From contig JAAENB010000114.1 in assembly GCA_024224995.1 (NCBI GenBank), positions 1-14,477 on the forward strand: a DNA stretch of 14,477 bases. The letters are read 5' to 3'. A program made the position numbers and the translations under genes. Positions 5,766-12,681 of the stretch are shown piece by piece. The notes under the pieces were generated by a model. It did no database searches and was not told the origin of the DNA. It saw nothing but the letters and a program-made list of their open reading frames with translations. The DNA comes from a bacterium. Its GTDB lineage: Bacteria; Spirochaetota; UBA4802; UBA5550. Positions within the stretch are counted from its first letter, which is position 1. Each line of letters starts with the position of its first letter.

Positions 5766-5816
5766 AAAGAAGGTGGTGATAAAGAATTGACAGGACAGTT
5801 TCTTGAGGTAAATAAA
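5763..5816 (+). pseudogene. Internal fragment of an older XRE-regulator paralogue, now the leader of the VanX-like gene
   Basis: These 54 bases read FKEGGDKELTGQFLEVNK, matching the intact regulator's linker (codons from 3990 to 4043) at 16 of 18 residues but only 41 of 54 bases. Most changes are silent, so the sequence diverged while still translated as protein and only later became a fragment. It ends at the LEVNK codons where the fragment at 5218 begins. Its GAGG (5805-5808) now sits 9 bases before the ATG of the dipeptidase gene and probably serves as its ribosome site. Confidence 0.75.
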
Positions 5817-5817
5817 A

Positions 5818-6495
5818 ATGAAAATTTTGTTCATTAGCACCATACTCCTGTCAGGTTTATTGATGACAGGGTGTAGTAAACCAGGCAGCAATAATCCCGT
5901 AGAAAGAAAATTTAAAAAAGCCGGGCTTATAGATATTCATACAATTGATCCCACAATTAAAGTAAAGTTAGTTAATTCGAATAAATGGGACAATTATTTT
6001 AGTGAAAATTATTATGAAGGTTTACAAAAGGCATATTTACAAAGAACTGTTGCAATCAAATTGTCAAAAGCACAGAAAATTCTAAAAAAACGATATCCAA
6101 ATTTTTCTTTGCACATAATGGATGCAGCACGGCCATATTCCGTAAGCGTAAAAATGTACAAAAAAATGAAGGGAACAAGATTTGAAAAATATGTCGCAAA
6201 TCCTAAAAGAGGTTCTATGCACAACTACGGCGCTGCGGTTGACATAACTATCGTTAATGAAAAGGAAGAAATAATTGATATGGGAATGATTCCTTTTTAT
6301 AAAACAAAAGTTGGGGTTATTATTTCGTACCTATTACACAAAGGAAAAAAATTAACTAAAACTCAATCTGCAAATAGAAAACTGCTTAAGAATGTAATGA
6401 TTTCAGCCGGGTTTAAACCATTAAGTTTTGAATGGTGGCATTTTAACGGATATTCAAAATCATATATACGAAAGACATATAGTATGATAAAATAA
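5818..6495 (+). CDS. VanX/DdpX-like D-Ala-D-Ala dipeptidase lipoprotein (peptidase M15D)
   Basis: A 225-residue zinc peptidase of the M15 family. Metal ligands are H135 and D142 in SMHNYGAAVD and H208 in EWWHF; E205 is the catalytic base, and R105 in DAARPY matches the VanX substrate arginine. Residues 1-19 end in LMTGC, a standard lipobox, so it is predicted to be a lipoprotein acting outside the cytoplasmic membrane. VanX-type enzymes cleave D-Ala-D-Ala; secreted relatives may recycle peptidoglycan dipeptides. No vanH or vanA homologue is near, so a glycopeptide-resistance role is not supported. The GAGG 9 bases before the ATG comes from a relic of an XRE gene. No function-breaking change is visible. 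Confidence 0.85.
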   Translation: MKILFISTILLSGLLMTGCSKPGSNNPVERKFKKAGLIDIHTIDPTIKVKLVNSNKWDNYFSENYYEGLQKAYLQRTVAIKLSKAQKILKKRYPNFSLHIMDAARPYSVSVKMYKKMKGTRFEKYVANPKRGSMHNYGAAVDITIVNEKEEIIDMGMIPFYKTKVGVIISYLLHKGKKLTKTQSANRKLLKNVMISAGFKPLSFEWWHFNGYSKSYIRKTYSMIK

Positions 6496-6604
6496 ACAAG
6501 ACCAAAAATAAAAGGGAACAAGATATGAATTTTATTTTTATAAGGAATATACAAAATACCTGGATTATAAAGTTACCTGCACTCAAACAATAATACTACA
6601 GCAC

Positions 6605-6634
6605 ATTGACGCAATAGTCAATAGTTTTTTAAAT
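6605..6634 (+). promoter_or_regulatory. Promoter of the HI0933-family gene, overlapping a short dyad
   Basis: TTGACG (6606-6611), a 17-base spacer and TTAAAT (6629-6634) make a plausible sigma-70-type promoter. The overlapping dyad ATTGAC-GCAATA-GTCAAT (6605-6622) followed by T6 could instead be a weak terminator for the dipeptidase gene, or an operator. Transcription from here would exclude the ATG at 6633 as start. Confidence 0.4.
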
Positions 6635-6710
6635 GAACGTTAGAGGCAGTCTTGAGCGCATGAAACAAGATTATTCAGATAAATCAAATATAAGCAAAAA
6701 CCAAACAAAG

Positions 6711-7925
6711 ATGGAAATCGCGATAATTGGCGGCGGAGCGGCAGGTTTTTTCGCGGCAATTACGGTAAAGGAAAATTATCCCGAAGCGAGAGTTGTCATT
6801 TTTGAAAAATCGGAAAAGCTCCTGGCCAAAGTAAAAATATCGGGCGGGGGAAGGTGTAATGTAACGAACGGCTGTACATCCGTAAAAGAGCTCTCAGAAG
6901 CCTATCCCAGGGGCGGGAAAGCTTTGAAAAAAGCCTTTCGGATCTTTAATACCAGACACGCAATGGAATGGTTTGAATCGAGAGGCGTTCCTTTAGTAAT
7001 TCAGGATGATAACTGTGTATTTCCCGCGTCTCAAAACTCACAGAGTATTATTGATTGTTTTATAGAAGAAACACAAAAATCAGGGGTTACAATTGAAACA
7101 GGGAAAGGAATAAAGGCCATAAAACAGGCCAATAACAAGCTGGAAGTTGACTTCATAGACGAAGAAATTGAATCGAGAACTTTCGACAGGATAATCGTGG
7201 CAACAGGAGGTTGCCCAAAAAGGACAGGATTGGAGTGGCTTGAAAAATTAAATCACAAGATCGAAGATCCGGTACCTTCGCTATTCACCTTCAATATGCC
7301 GGGCGAACAAGTTACCGAACTCATGGGAGTTGTGGTGAAAAAAACGCTCGTAAGCATACCGGGAACAAAACTCAAATCCGAAGGCCCTTTGCTGATTACC
7401 CATTGGGGAATGAGCGGTCCGGCAATATTAAAATTATCATCTTTTGGAGCCAGAGTATTACATGAAAAAGGATATGAATTTAAAGTCCAGGTAAATTGGG
7501 TCAATGAGCGGAACACGAATATTGTTATTGATAAAATAACAGGTATTGCGAATGAACATCCGAATAAGATCCTGTCGAACTTTCGGCCGTATTCTTTACC
7601 GGAAAGATTATGGCTTTACCTGCTTGAGAAAAGCGGCTTGCCGGAGAATAAAAAGTGGCGGGAGCTCGGAAAAAAGGGGATGAACAAATTGGTTAGCATA
7701 CTAACCAATGATGTTTATTCAATAGAAGGGAAAACATCTTTTAGAGAAGAGTTTGTCACCTGCGGAGGGGTGAGCCTGGAAAGTATCGACTTTACTACGA
7801 TGCAGAGCACGGTGTGCAGCAAGCTCTATTTTGCCGGAGAAATATTGGATATTGACGGAATTACCGGGGGGTATAATTTTCAGGCTGCCTGGACAACGGC
7901 GTTTATAGCAGGCAAATTGAATTAA
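6711..7925 (+). CDS. HI0933/BaiN-family flavoprotein (NAD(P)/FAD-dependent oxidoreductase)
   Basis: A 404-residue flavoprotein. The N-terminal FAD-binding motif IAIIGGGAAGFFAA is followed by FEKSEKLLAKVKISGGGRCNVTN, the hallmark block of the HI0933 family. The C terminus has GEILDIDGITGGYNFQAAWTTA, the second FAD-contact block, with TCGGV before it. Length and domain order are normal for the family. E. coli YhiN is an uncharacterised member, and BaiN has been linked to reduction of bile-acid intermediates, so the substrate here is unknown. I place the start at 6711 because family members begin a few residues before GGG, though no good ribosome site precedes it. The in-frame ATG at 6660 (16-17 further residues) is possible. 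Cytoplasmic. It converges on the lipoprotein gene at 8037. Confidence 0.88.
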   Translation: MEIAIIGGGAAGFFAAITVKENYPEARVVIFEKSEKLLAKVKISGGGRCNVTNGCTSVKELSEAYPRGGKALKKAFRIFNTRHAMEWFESRGVPLVIQDDNCVFPASQNSQSIIDCFIEETQKSGVTIETGKGIKAIKQANNKLEVDFIDEEIESRTFDRIIVATGGCPKRTGLEWLEKLNHKIEDPVPSLFTFNMPGEQVTELMGVVVKKTLVSIPGTKLKSEGPLLITHWGMSGPAILKLSSFGARVLHEKGYEFKVQVNWVNERNTNIVIDKITGIANEHPNKILSNFRPYSLPERLWLYLLEKSGLPENKKWRELGKKGMNKLVSILTNDVYSIEGKTSFREEFVTCGGVSLESIDFTTMQSTVCSKLYFAGEILDIDGITGGYNFQAAWTTAFIAGKLN

Positions 7926-7986
7926 TTCATTTTCCCCCTGACAAGACTCCCATGCGAATGTTTTGGCTGCGAATATATTTTGTTTT

Positions 7987-8023
7987 TAAGAAGATACCTT
8001 TTCAAGAGAAAGGTATCTTCTTA
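7987..8023. terminator. Bidirectional terminator hairpin between convergent genes
   Basis: A perfect 15-bp stem, TAAGAAGATACCTTT (7987-8001) with AAAGGTATCTTCTTA (8009-8023), and a 7-base loop. It lies between the flavoprotein stop (7925) and the stop of the minus-strand lipoprotein (8037), and probably ends both transcripts. Neither strand has a long T-run directly after the stem. Confidence 0.75.
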
Positions 8024-8036
8024 TAATATTGATAGT

Positions 8037-9809
8037 TTATTCAGAACTTAATTTCCAGATAAAAACATCATACGCATTTGTAGGCGAAGAAGAATAATAA
8101 TCCGTACCGGTTCCGGGATCGAAATCAACATTTGTACCATAGAATTGACCGGTTACAAAAATATTATTTAAACTATCTATTGCAATACCTTCACTGCCTT
8201 CAAAACCCGATCCGGTAATTGTTTTTGTCCAGGAATATGTAGAGTCACTATTAAACCTGGTAACAAAAACATCTCGGCCGGAATTTGAAGTATAAAGATC
8301 TTCACCGGTACCAGGATCAAAATCAACATTCGTGCCGGAAAAAGTTCCGGTAAAAAAGATGTTATCAAATTTATCAACAGTAATGTCATATCCGTGATCA
8401 CCGGTAGTACCGCCTACTGTTTTTGTCCAGAGATAAGTACCATTAGTACTATATTTTGACACATAAATATTTGAGCATGAAGAATTTTTACTGGAATGAA
8501 TGTCTTCTTCAGGACCCGGATCAAAATCAACATTTGTTCTATGAAAGTAACCGGTCAGGAATATATTATCACCGGAATCGACAGCAATACCATTATTCCA
8601 ATCAATATAAGTGCCGCCAAATGAATGTGCCCAGGCATAAGAACCGTCACTATTAATTTTTGCAACAAAAACATCATAGCTGCCATTAGATGATTCAATA
8701 TCTTCACCATCCCCCGGGTTGAAGTCGACATTATCACTGGCCATCACGCCGGCGACTATAACATTGCCATAAGAATCTGAAGTGATGTTTTGCGCGAAGT
8801 CATTTATACTCCCGCCTATTGTTACAGTCCATTCATAGGAGAAATCACTGGAAAATTTAGTAACAAAAATATCATTTGCCCCATTAGTTGAATGGAGGTC
8901 CGATCCGGTTCCGGGATTAAAATCAATATCCGTACCGGAAAAACTGCCGGTAAGAAAAATATTTCCCGATGAATCGATTGCCGCATCGCAGTGTGAATCA
9001 CTATCCTGTCCATCAATCACTATTGTCCGGACATAATCACCATCACTTTCCAGTTTAGTTAAAAAACAAGAATACCTTCCGGTACTGGAATGTAAGTCTG
9101 TTCCAGGTCCCGGATTAAAATCTACATCTGCTTCCTGGAAATAGCCTGCCACATAAATATTATTTGACTTATCTACAACAATATTTTTGCAGCCGTCATA
9201 GCCACTTCCTCCAAGAGTTTTAGTCCATAAATAGGAACCATCACTCGCGAACTTGCTAATAAAAACATCTCTTTCACCATTTGAAGAATGGGAATCTGTA
9301 CCGGTACCCGGATCAAAATCGACATTAGTTCCGGAGAATTCTCCTGCTGCAATTATATTGTTTTCCGAATCCGTAGTAATACAATAACCATAATCAGTAC
9401 CGGATCCCCCTGTTAGTATAGTTTTATTATATAGATGTTCCGTAGTTACCGTTGATTCAAGTGTGTAAGAGGCAGATACAATATCACTGTCATTCAGACC
9501 ATCTTTAACAGCAATTGCTTTAATCGTAACCGGGTTGCCATATTTTTCAAATGAAATAGCCGCCCCATTATAAAGATTTGATGAAGTCGCAGGCTCATCT
9601 CCATTTGTAGTATAATAAATAACAGCTCCTTCCGTAGAACAGTTTAGTTCTATATCAACATTGGTACTGTATGTTCCTTTGGCTTTGCTGAATACAGGCG
9701 AAGCTACTTTTGTGCCATCCTGCCCACTGTTATCATTACTACATCCTAAAAAAACTAAACTGATGAGTAAAAATATCAATACTATATTACTTTTTTTTAT
9801 TAATTTCAT
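8037..9809 (-). CDS. Lipoprotein with chitobiase-like domain and seven-repeat beta-propeller (SBBP-type)
   Basis: A 590-residue surface or periplasmic lipoprotein. Residues 1-23 are a signal peptide ending FLGC, a relaxed spirochaete-type lipobox. Residues about 35-117 (SPVFSKAKGTYSTNVDIELN, then VIYYTTNGDEP, then ITIKAIAVKDG-like text) match the small chitobiase C-terminal/FN3-like domain. From about 125 to the end there are seven repeats of about 65 residues, each with an IDSxNNIFxTGxF core, a VDF(D/N)PG motif and a final VFVxKxxSDGxYxWT strand. Seven units fit one closed seven-bladed propeller. The repeated acidic VDFDPG motifs may bind calcium. No enzymatic residues are evident, so a binding or structural role is likely. 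AAAGGAG lies 7 bases before the ATG. Confidence 0.85.
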   Translation of the reverse strand: MKLIKKSNIVLIFLLISLVFLGCSNDNSGQDGTKVASPVFSKAKGTYSTNVDIELNCSTEGAVIYYTTNGDEPATSSNLYNGAAISFEKYGNPVTIKAIAVKDGLNDSDIVSASYTLESTVTTEHLYNKTILTGGSGTDYGYCITTDSENNIIAAGEFSGTNVDFDPGTGTDSHSSNGERDVFISKFASDGSYLWTKTLGGSGYDGCKNIVVDKSNNIYVAGYFQEADVDFNPGPGTDLHSSTGRYSCFLTKLESDGDYVRTIVIDGQDSDSHCDAAIDSSGNIFLTGSFSGTDIDFNPGTGSDLHSTNGANDIFVTKFSSDFSYEWTVTIGGSINDFAQNITSDSYGNVIVAGVMASDNVDFNPGDGEDIESSNGSYDVFVAKINSDGSYAWAHSFGGTYIDWNNGIAVDSGDNIFLTGYFHRTNVDFDPGPEEDIHSSKNSSCSNIYVSKYSTNGTYLWTKTVGGTTGDHGYDITVDKFDNIFFTGTFSGTNVDFDPGTGEDLYTSNSGRDVFVTRFNSDSTYSWTKTITGSGFEGSEGIAIDSLNNIFVTGQFYGTNVDFDPGTGTDYYSSSPTNAYDVFIWKLSSE

Positions 9810-9844
9810 ATGGAACTCCTTTTATAAATAAATATCAATTTAGA

Positions 9845-9873
9845 TATACACAATTAAGCTCAATTTTAGTCAA
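9845..9873 (-). promoter_or_regulatory. Promoter of the propeller lipoprotein gene
   Basis: On the minus strand TTGACT (9873-9868), a 17-base spacer and TGTATA (9850-9845) form a plausible sigma-70-type promoter; TATATC 19 bases away is the alternative -10. It leaves a leader of about 30 bases with AAAGGAG before the ATG. Confidence 0.5.
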
Positions 9874-9895
9874 GCTTTTAAAAAAAAATCCGACC

Positions 9896-10453
9896 TCATA
9901 ACCTCAAAATCCCCCCAACAAGACTCTGAAAATAAGCCTTGTTCTGCACTGTGCCCATTCCATAGCTCCCCAAAAGAAAGGGATACACAATCCCCGACAT
10001 AAAAGCAATAACCCGGTGCGCGGCCTCAGTCTCATCGCTCAGTCCTGTGGCCCGCGTAATAATTTCTTTTAAGACGCCAAAATTCCTCTGCACAGCCTGT
10101 TCAAAATCCGGGTCCACTTCACTGCTCATGATCATTCTTGAGAGCATGGTTTTTTCAAGTCCCGGCTTACTGGAAATAAATTCCAGGAGATCCCCTGCCA
10201 GGTTAACCAGGGTCTCGCGTCCGTTTTCAAAATCAGTGTTGTGCGAAGACAGAACCCGGAACATTTCCTCGTAGTACCACTGCAGCGCCTGTTTTAGCAG
10301 GTTCTCTTTTGAACCAAAGTGATACGATATTGCCGACAGGTTCCCCTCCCCGGCCTCTTTGAGAATTTCCCGCGTGGAAAAATTCCCGCCTCCCTGCTGC
10401 CCCATGAGCCGGAGCACAGCCTGAATAATCCTTGTTTTGGTTGTTTCTTCCAT
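9896..10453 (-). CDS. TetR-family transcriptional regulator
   Basis: A 185-residue TetR-type repressor. Residues 5-53 hold the N-terminal three-helix DNA-binding domain: TRIIQAVLRLMGQQGGGNFSTREI, then AISYHFGSKENLLKQAL, the recognition helix and the family's YHFGSKENLL hallmark. The C-terminal 130 residues are all-helical, as for a ligand-binding dimer domain; the ligand is unknown. GAGGAG lies very close to the ATG, so the exact start is somewhat uncertain. Upstream is a near-palindromic 20-bp site (10461-10480) also found, doubled, at the promoter of the HXXEE gene. This points to autoregulation and control of that gene, which lies upstream in the same orientation. Confidence 0.88.
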   Translation of the reverse strand: MEETTKTRIIQAVLRLMGQQGGGNFSTREILKEAGEGNLSAISYHFGSKENLLKQALQWYYEEMFRVLSSHNTDFENGRETLVNLAGDLLEFISSKPGLEKTMLSRMIMSSEVDPDFEQAVQRNFGVLKEIITRATGLSDETEAAHRVIAFMSGIVYPFLLGSYGMGTVQNKAYFQSLVGGILRL

Positions 10454-10460
10454 GCTCCTC

Positions 10461-10480
10461 TTTAATGCGGTCGAATTAAA
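10461..10480. promoter_or_regulatory. TetR operator candidate at the tetR promoter
   Basis: TTTAATGCGGTCGAATTAAA has two arms, TTTAATGC and, on the other strand, TTTAATTC, matching at 7 of 8 positions. The same form recurs at 11233-11252 and 11253-11272. On the minus strand a TTGACT -35 box (10487-10482) directly precedes it, so the site fills the promoter spacer. A -10 near 10460-10465 would put the transcript start close to the ATG. Confidence 0.6.
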
Positions 10481-10544
10481 AAGTCAAGAAAATAAATAAT
10501 GATTGATAAAAATACCGGCAGCAGAAGCGGTAAAACAATAGTAT

Positions 10545-10569
10545 CCACTGGCCAAATAATGACCAGTGG
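10545..10569. repeat. Inverted repeat in the gap between the HXXEE and TetR genes
   Basis: CCACTGG (10545-10551) pairs with CCAGTGG (10563-10569), with two further inner pairs around a small A-rich loop. It lies 100 bases beyond the HXXEE stop and could be that gene's terminator, though no T-run follows. The remaining gap from 10454 to 10668 shows nothing else I can name. Confidence 0.35.
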
Positions 10570-10668
10570 CGACTATATACGGATGCACGAAGAACGGGTC
10601 AAAAGGTAACAATACTGTATGATCCCAAATATCCCGGGAGGCATTTATTACAATTACTTGATGACTGA

Positions 10669-11214
10669 TCACAAGCACGCCAGCACATTAATCATCAACT
10701 CATGAATCGCCCTGATAGACGGCGACAGCGTGTTCCCCGCCTGAACAGTCCCAGCCATAACATGCACAATATAGGGCACAAACAGCACCGGGAACCAGGC
10801 TTTAACCAGGTCTTCGCGAACAGTACGATAGATCAAGTAGATACCGGCAGTCACTCCAAGAAAACCGCCAAAAATAACTCCGGGGGCGTAAGCCTTAAAA
10901 AGAAAGAGCCAGTAGATGTGTTGTAAACCGTTAGACACAGTAAAGGCAATTAATGGCACCATGAGATAAGCGGTGATTTTTGTATTCTTGAAACGCAGCG
11001 CAAGCCCGGTTAAAAGAAAACCGGTAATGCCTATGCCTATCATCCAGATTCTCACGGAAAGATCTGTGGAAGGCGGCATATCAATGTAAAAACGATTATA
11101 CCATTCCATAATGTTCCATTCTTCCAGCTCATGAAAAAGAAAGATCACGGGAAAAACCCATACGATTGTTCTCAAAGGCAGAGATTTTAGTTTGTTAATT
11201 AAGTTTGATATCAT
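10669..11214 (-). CDS. HXXEE domain membrane protein
   Basis: A 181-residue integral membrane protein. FLFHELEEW at about residues 26-34 is the HXXEE signature (His-x-x-Glu-Glu) of a family of small bacterial membrane proteins of unknown function. Roughly five hydrophobic segments follow from the N terminus (TIVWVFPVIFLF, WMIGIGITGFLLTGLAL, AYLMVPLIAFTVS, PGVIFGGFLGVTAGIYLIY, WFPVLFVPYIVHVMAG). I chose the second in-frame ATG (11214) because AGGAG lies 7 bases ahead; the ATG at 11229 overlaps that very site. Two tandem 20-bp near-palindromes in its promoter match the one before tetR, so the TetR protein probably represses it. The His/Glu motif could bind metal, but no reaction is known. Confidence 0.75.
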   Translation of the reverse strand: MISNLINKLKSLPLRTIVWVFPVIFLFHELEEWNIMEWYNRFYIDMPPSTDLSVRIWMIGIGITGFLLTGLALRFKNTKITAYLMVPLIAFTVSNGLQHIYWLFLFKAYAPGVIFGGFLGVTAGIYLIYRTVREDLVKAWFPVLFVPYIVHVMAGTVQAGNTLSPSIRAIHELMINVLACL

Positions 11215-11232
11215 TTTTAAACTCCTCATCTT

Positions 11233-11278
11233 TTTAATGCATCTGAATTAAATATAATGCATTTGCATTAAAAGTCAA
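11233..11278 (-). promoter_or_regulatory. HXXEE promoter with two tandem TetR operator candidates
   Basis: On the minus strand TTGACT lies at 11278-11273 with TATATT 16 bases downstream. The spacer is filled by TATAATGCATTTGCATTAAA (11253-11272, arms matching 7/8), and the next 20 bases hold TTTAATGCATCTGAATTAAA (11233-11252). The two sites abut exactly, 20 bp centre to centre, about two helix turns, which suits cooperative binding of TetR dimers on one face. Confidence 0.65.
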
Positions 11279-11326
11279 GGTAAATGTTCTGTTTTTATCA
11301 AAAAAAAGATTAAAATACGGATATTA

Positions 11327-12442
11327 TCAGCTATCGTAGAAATTTATGAGCCACTGCCTTTCCTGTTCATGGTGATAACAGGCTTTAGTAAACAAATCTA
11401 ATTTATTGCCGGAATCAAAGAGACTGTTCACCCGGGTCTTTATATCATCATGATAAAAATCAGGGGCCATCATGGGTTTATACCGTAACGAAAAATCGCT
11501 GCTTTCTTCATATAATACAACAAATCCTGCTGATAGCTTGTACCGGCCGGAGTTTACATAATCAAAAACGCTCTGTGCAGCAGTAAGTTCAACGGTTCTC
11601 AGCAAGCGGTACATGAGGGTACCAGCTGTTTTAAGTTCAAACTCCGATTCCATGTCCGGAAAATTTTCAACAAGGTAATCAAAAACCGCGTCGGCTTCAT
11701 CTACCGTGGGCGGGACCGCGCAGTTTTCCCTCACAGGATCGAGAATTAGCTCGTTAATTTTATCACCGGCATCCACCCAGAGACAACGGTCGGGCCAATA
11801 GCAAACCTGCCCCCGAAGAATATGGATTGAACGGATAGGAATATCACCCTGCAGGTTCTCTTTTAAAACCTCAATAACATTTGTCGATATCGCTTCCCGG
11901 AAAATATCAAAATTATACATGGTAATTAATAGGTTTTGTTCCGCCAGCTGTTCATCTATATGCCCACTGCCGTGTTTTTGCAATATCTCTAAAAGCTGTT
12001 TGCCGCGCGTTGGATTTGTTTTTTGCAGCTCATCAAGAACATCAATTACCTCGTAACGATCATCGCTAAAATGGTCGTAATCCGCGTTTTTCGCGTATGA
12101 AAGATATAGTTCAAAGAGCGTATCTTCCAGCATTGCGATAATCTCTCTCCCGGGAAGAGCCAGGGCCGCGAATGACCAGGAGTCATCCTTTGGAAGAACA
12201 GTAACCTTGTTAACATACAGCATCAGCTGTTCATGCAGTTCCGGCTGTTTCCACGCGAGCTCAAAGAAATCAAAATAATCCATCTCACTGCCGCAGTCAC
12301 ATTTCCATAGAATATCCTGTTCCCATACAAGACGGGTATTCTCTAAAAACCCGGGGACTTTATCGTTAAGAGCTTTTAATCCCTTTGTTATTGAAGTTCT
12401 TTCATTGGAGCAGGCCGGGCATTTGAACATCAGCTGTATCAC
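11327..12442 (-). CDS. CpXC-like zinc-ribbon protein of unknown function
   Basis: A 371-residue protein. An N-terminal zinc knuckle pair, C8-PA-C11 and C48-D-C50, frames a segment resembling the CpXC domain (a Cys-Pro-x-Cys family). The rest, about 300 residues, is mainly helical with no signature I recognise; VLKENLQGDIPIRSIHILRG and RVNSLFDSGNKLDL are features only. No signal peptide or membrane segment. The start is GTG at 12442-12440: GGAGG lies 6 bases ahead, while the next ATG (5th codon) is too far from it. A 36-bp piece of a related gene survives at 14054-14089, in the same reading frame (LMLFINKVT against LMLYVNKVT here), beyond the sensor gene. That suggests a duplicated and decayed neighbour. 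Confidence 0.65.
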   Translation of the reverse strand: MIQLMFKCPACSNERTSITKGLKALNDKVPGFLENTRLVWEQDILWKCDCGSEMDYFDFFELAWKQPELHEQLMLYVNKVTVLPKDDSWSFAALALPGREIIAMLEDTLFELYLSYAKNADYDHFSDDRYEVIDVLDELQKTNPTRGKQLLEILQKHGSGHIDEQLAEQNLLITMYNFDIFREAISTNVIEVLKENLQGDIPIRSIHILRGQVCYWPDRCLWVDAGDKINELILDPVRENCAVPPTVDEADAVFDYLVENFPDMESEFELKTAGTLMYRLLRTVELTAAQSVFDYVNSGRYKLSAGFVVLYEESSDFSLRYKPMMAPDFYHDDIKTRVNSLFDSGNKLDLFTKACYHHEQERQWLINFYDS

Positions 12443-12523
12443 AATAATCCTCCATTTACGAATAATTCATCATAGGAAGTATAATTTTACTTGAAAAAAA
12501 AATCAAGGAAAATATTATTAATA

Positions 12524-12588
12524 AGACCATGATTTTTTAATAATCAACTATGGAAAACATAACTTCAAGACACTCAGTGTGATAAAAT
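12524..12588. repeat. 65-bp direct repeat, left copy
   Basis: Aligns without gaps to 14082-14146, 59 of 65 bases identical. The two copies bracket the sensor gene at 12682. Inside is a short dyad, ACACT-C-AGTGT. It lies in the 239-base gap 12443-12681, whose other content is the ribosome site of the minus-strand gene and the promoter at 12648. Confidence 0.75.
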
Positions 12589-12647
12589 GCTTAAAGTACC
12601 GGCGCGCAATAGAGACTGACTTTCCAAACCCCATACAAAAAAAGAAA

Positions 12648-12676
12648 TTGACTTTTACTTAATTTTCGTATACGAT
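12648..12676 (+). promoter_or_regulatory. Promoter of the truncated sensor gene, predicting a leaderless transcript
   Basis: TTGACT (12648-12653), an exact 17-base spacer and TACGAT (12671-12676). The ATG at 12682 begins only 5 bases after the -10, so transcription would start at or next to the A of the start codon. No Shine-Dalgarno sequence precedes it. Confidence 0.55.
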
Positions 12677-12681
12677 AAAAT

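Noticed and set aside
1714..5820. Integron gene-cassette array
   Set aside because: The mix of small cargo genes in one orientation suggested it, but the gaps are filled by XRE-gene fragments and T(6-7)GGTTGAY motifs. I found no GTTRRRY/RYYYAAC pair of attC type and no integrase.
5818..6495. Part of a vancomycin-resistance cluster
   Set aside because: The enzyme is VanX-like, but no ligase, dehydrogenase or two-component system is beside it and it carries a lipoprotein signal.
6525..6593. A 22-codon frame between the dipeptidase and flavoprotein genes
   Set aside because: Too short, with a poor ribosome site and no recognisable sequence.
6633..6710. N-terminal 26-codon extension of the flavoprotein
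   Set aside because: The family begins a few residues before the GGG motif, and the predicted promoter overlaps 6633. Only the start at 6660 remains a serious alternative.
10484..10678. Minus-strand 64-codon frame overlapping the end of the HXXEE gene
   Set aside because: No ribosome site or domain; it runs through the inverted repeat and into the tetR promoter, so it looks like a chance frame.
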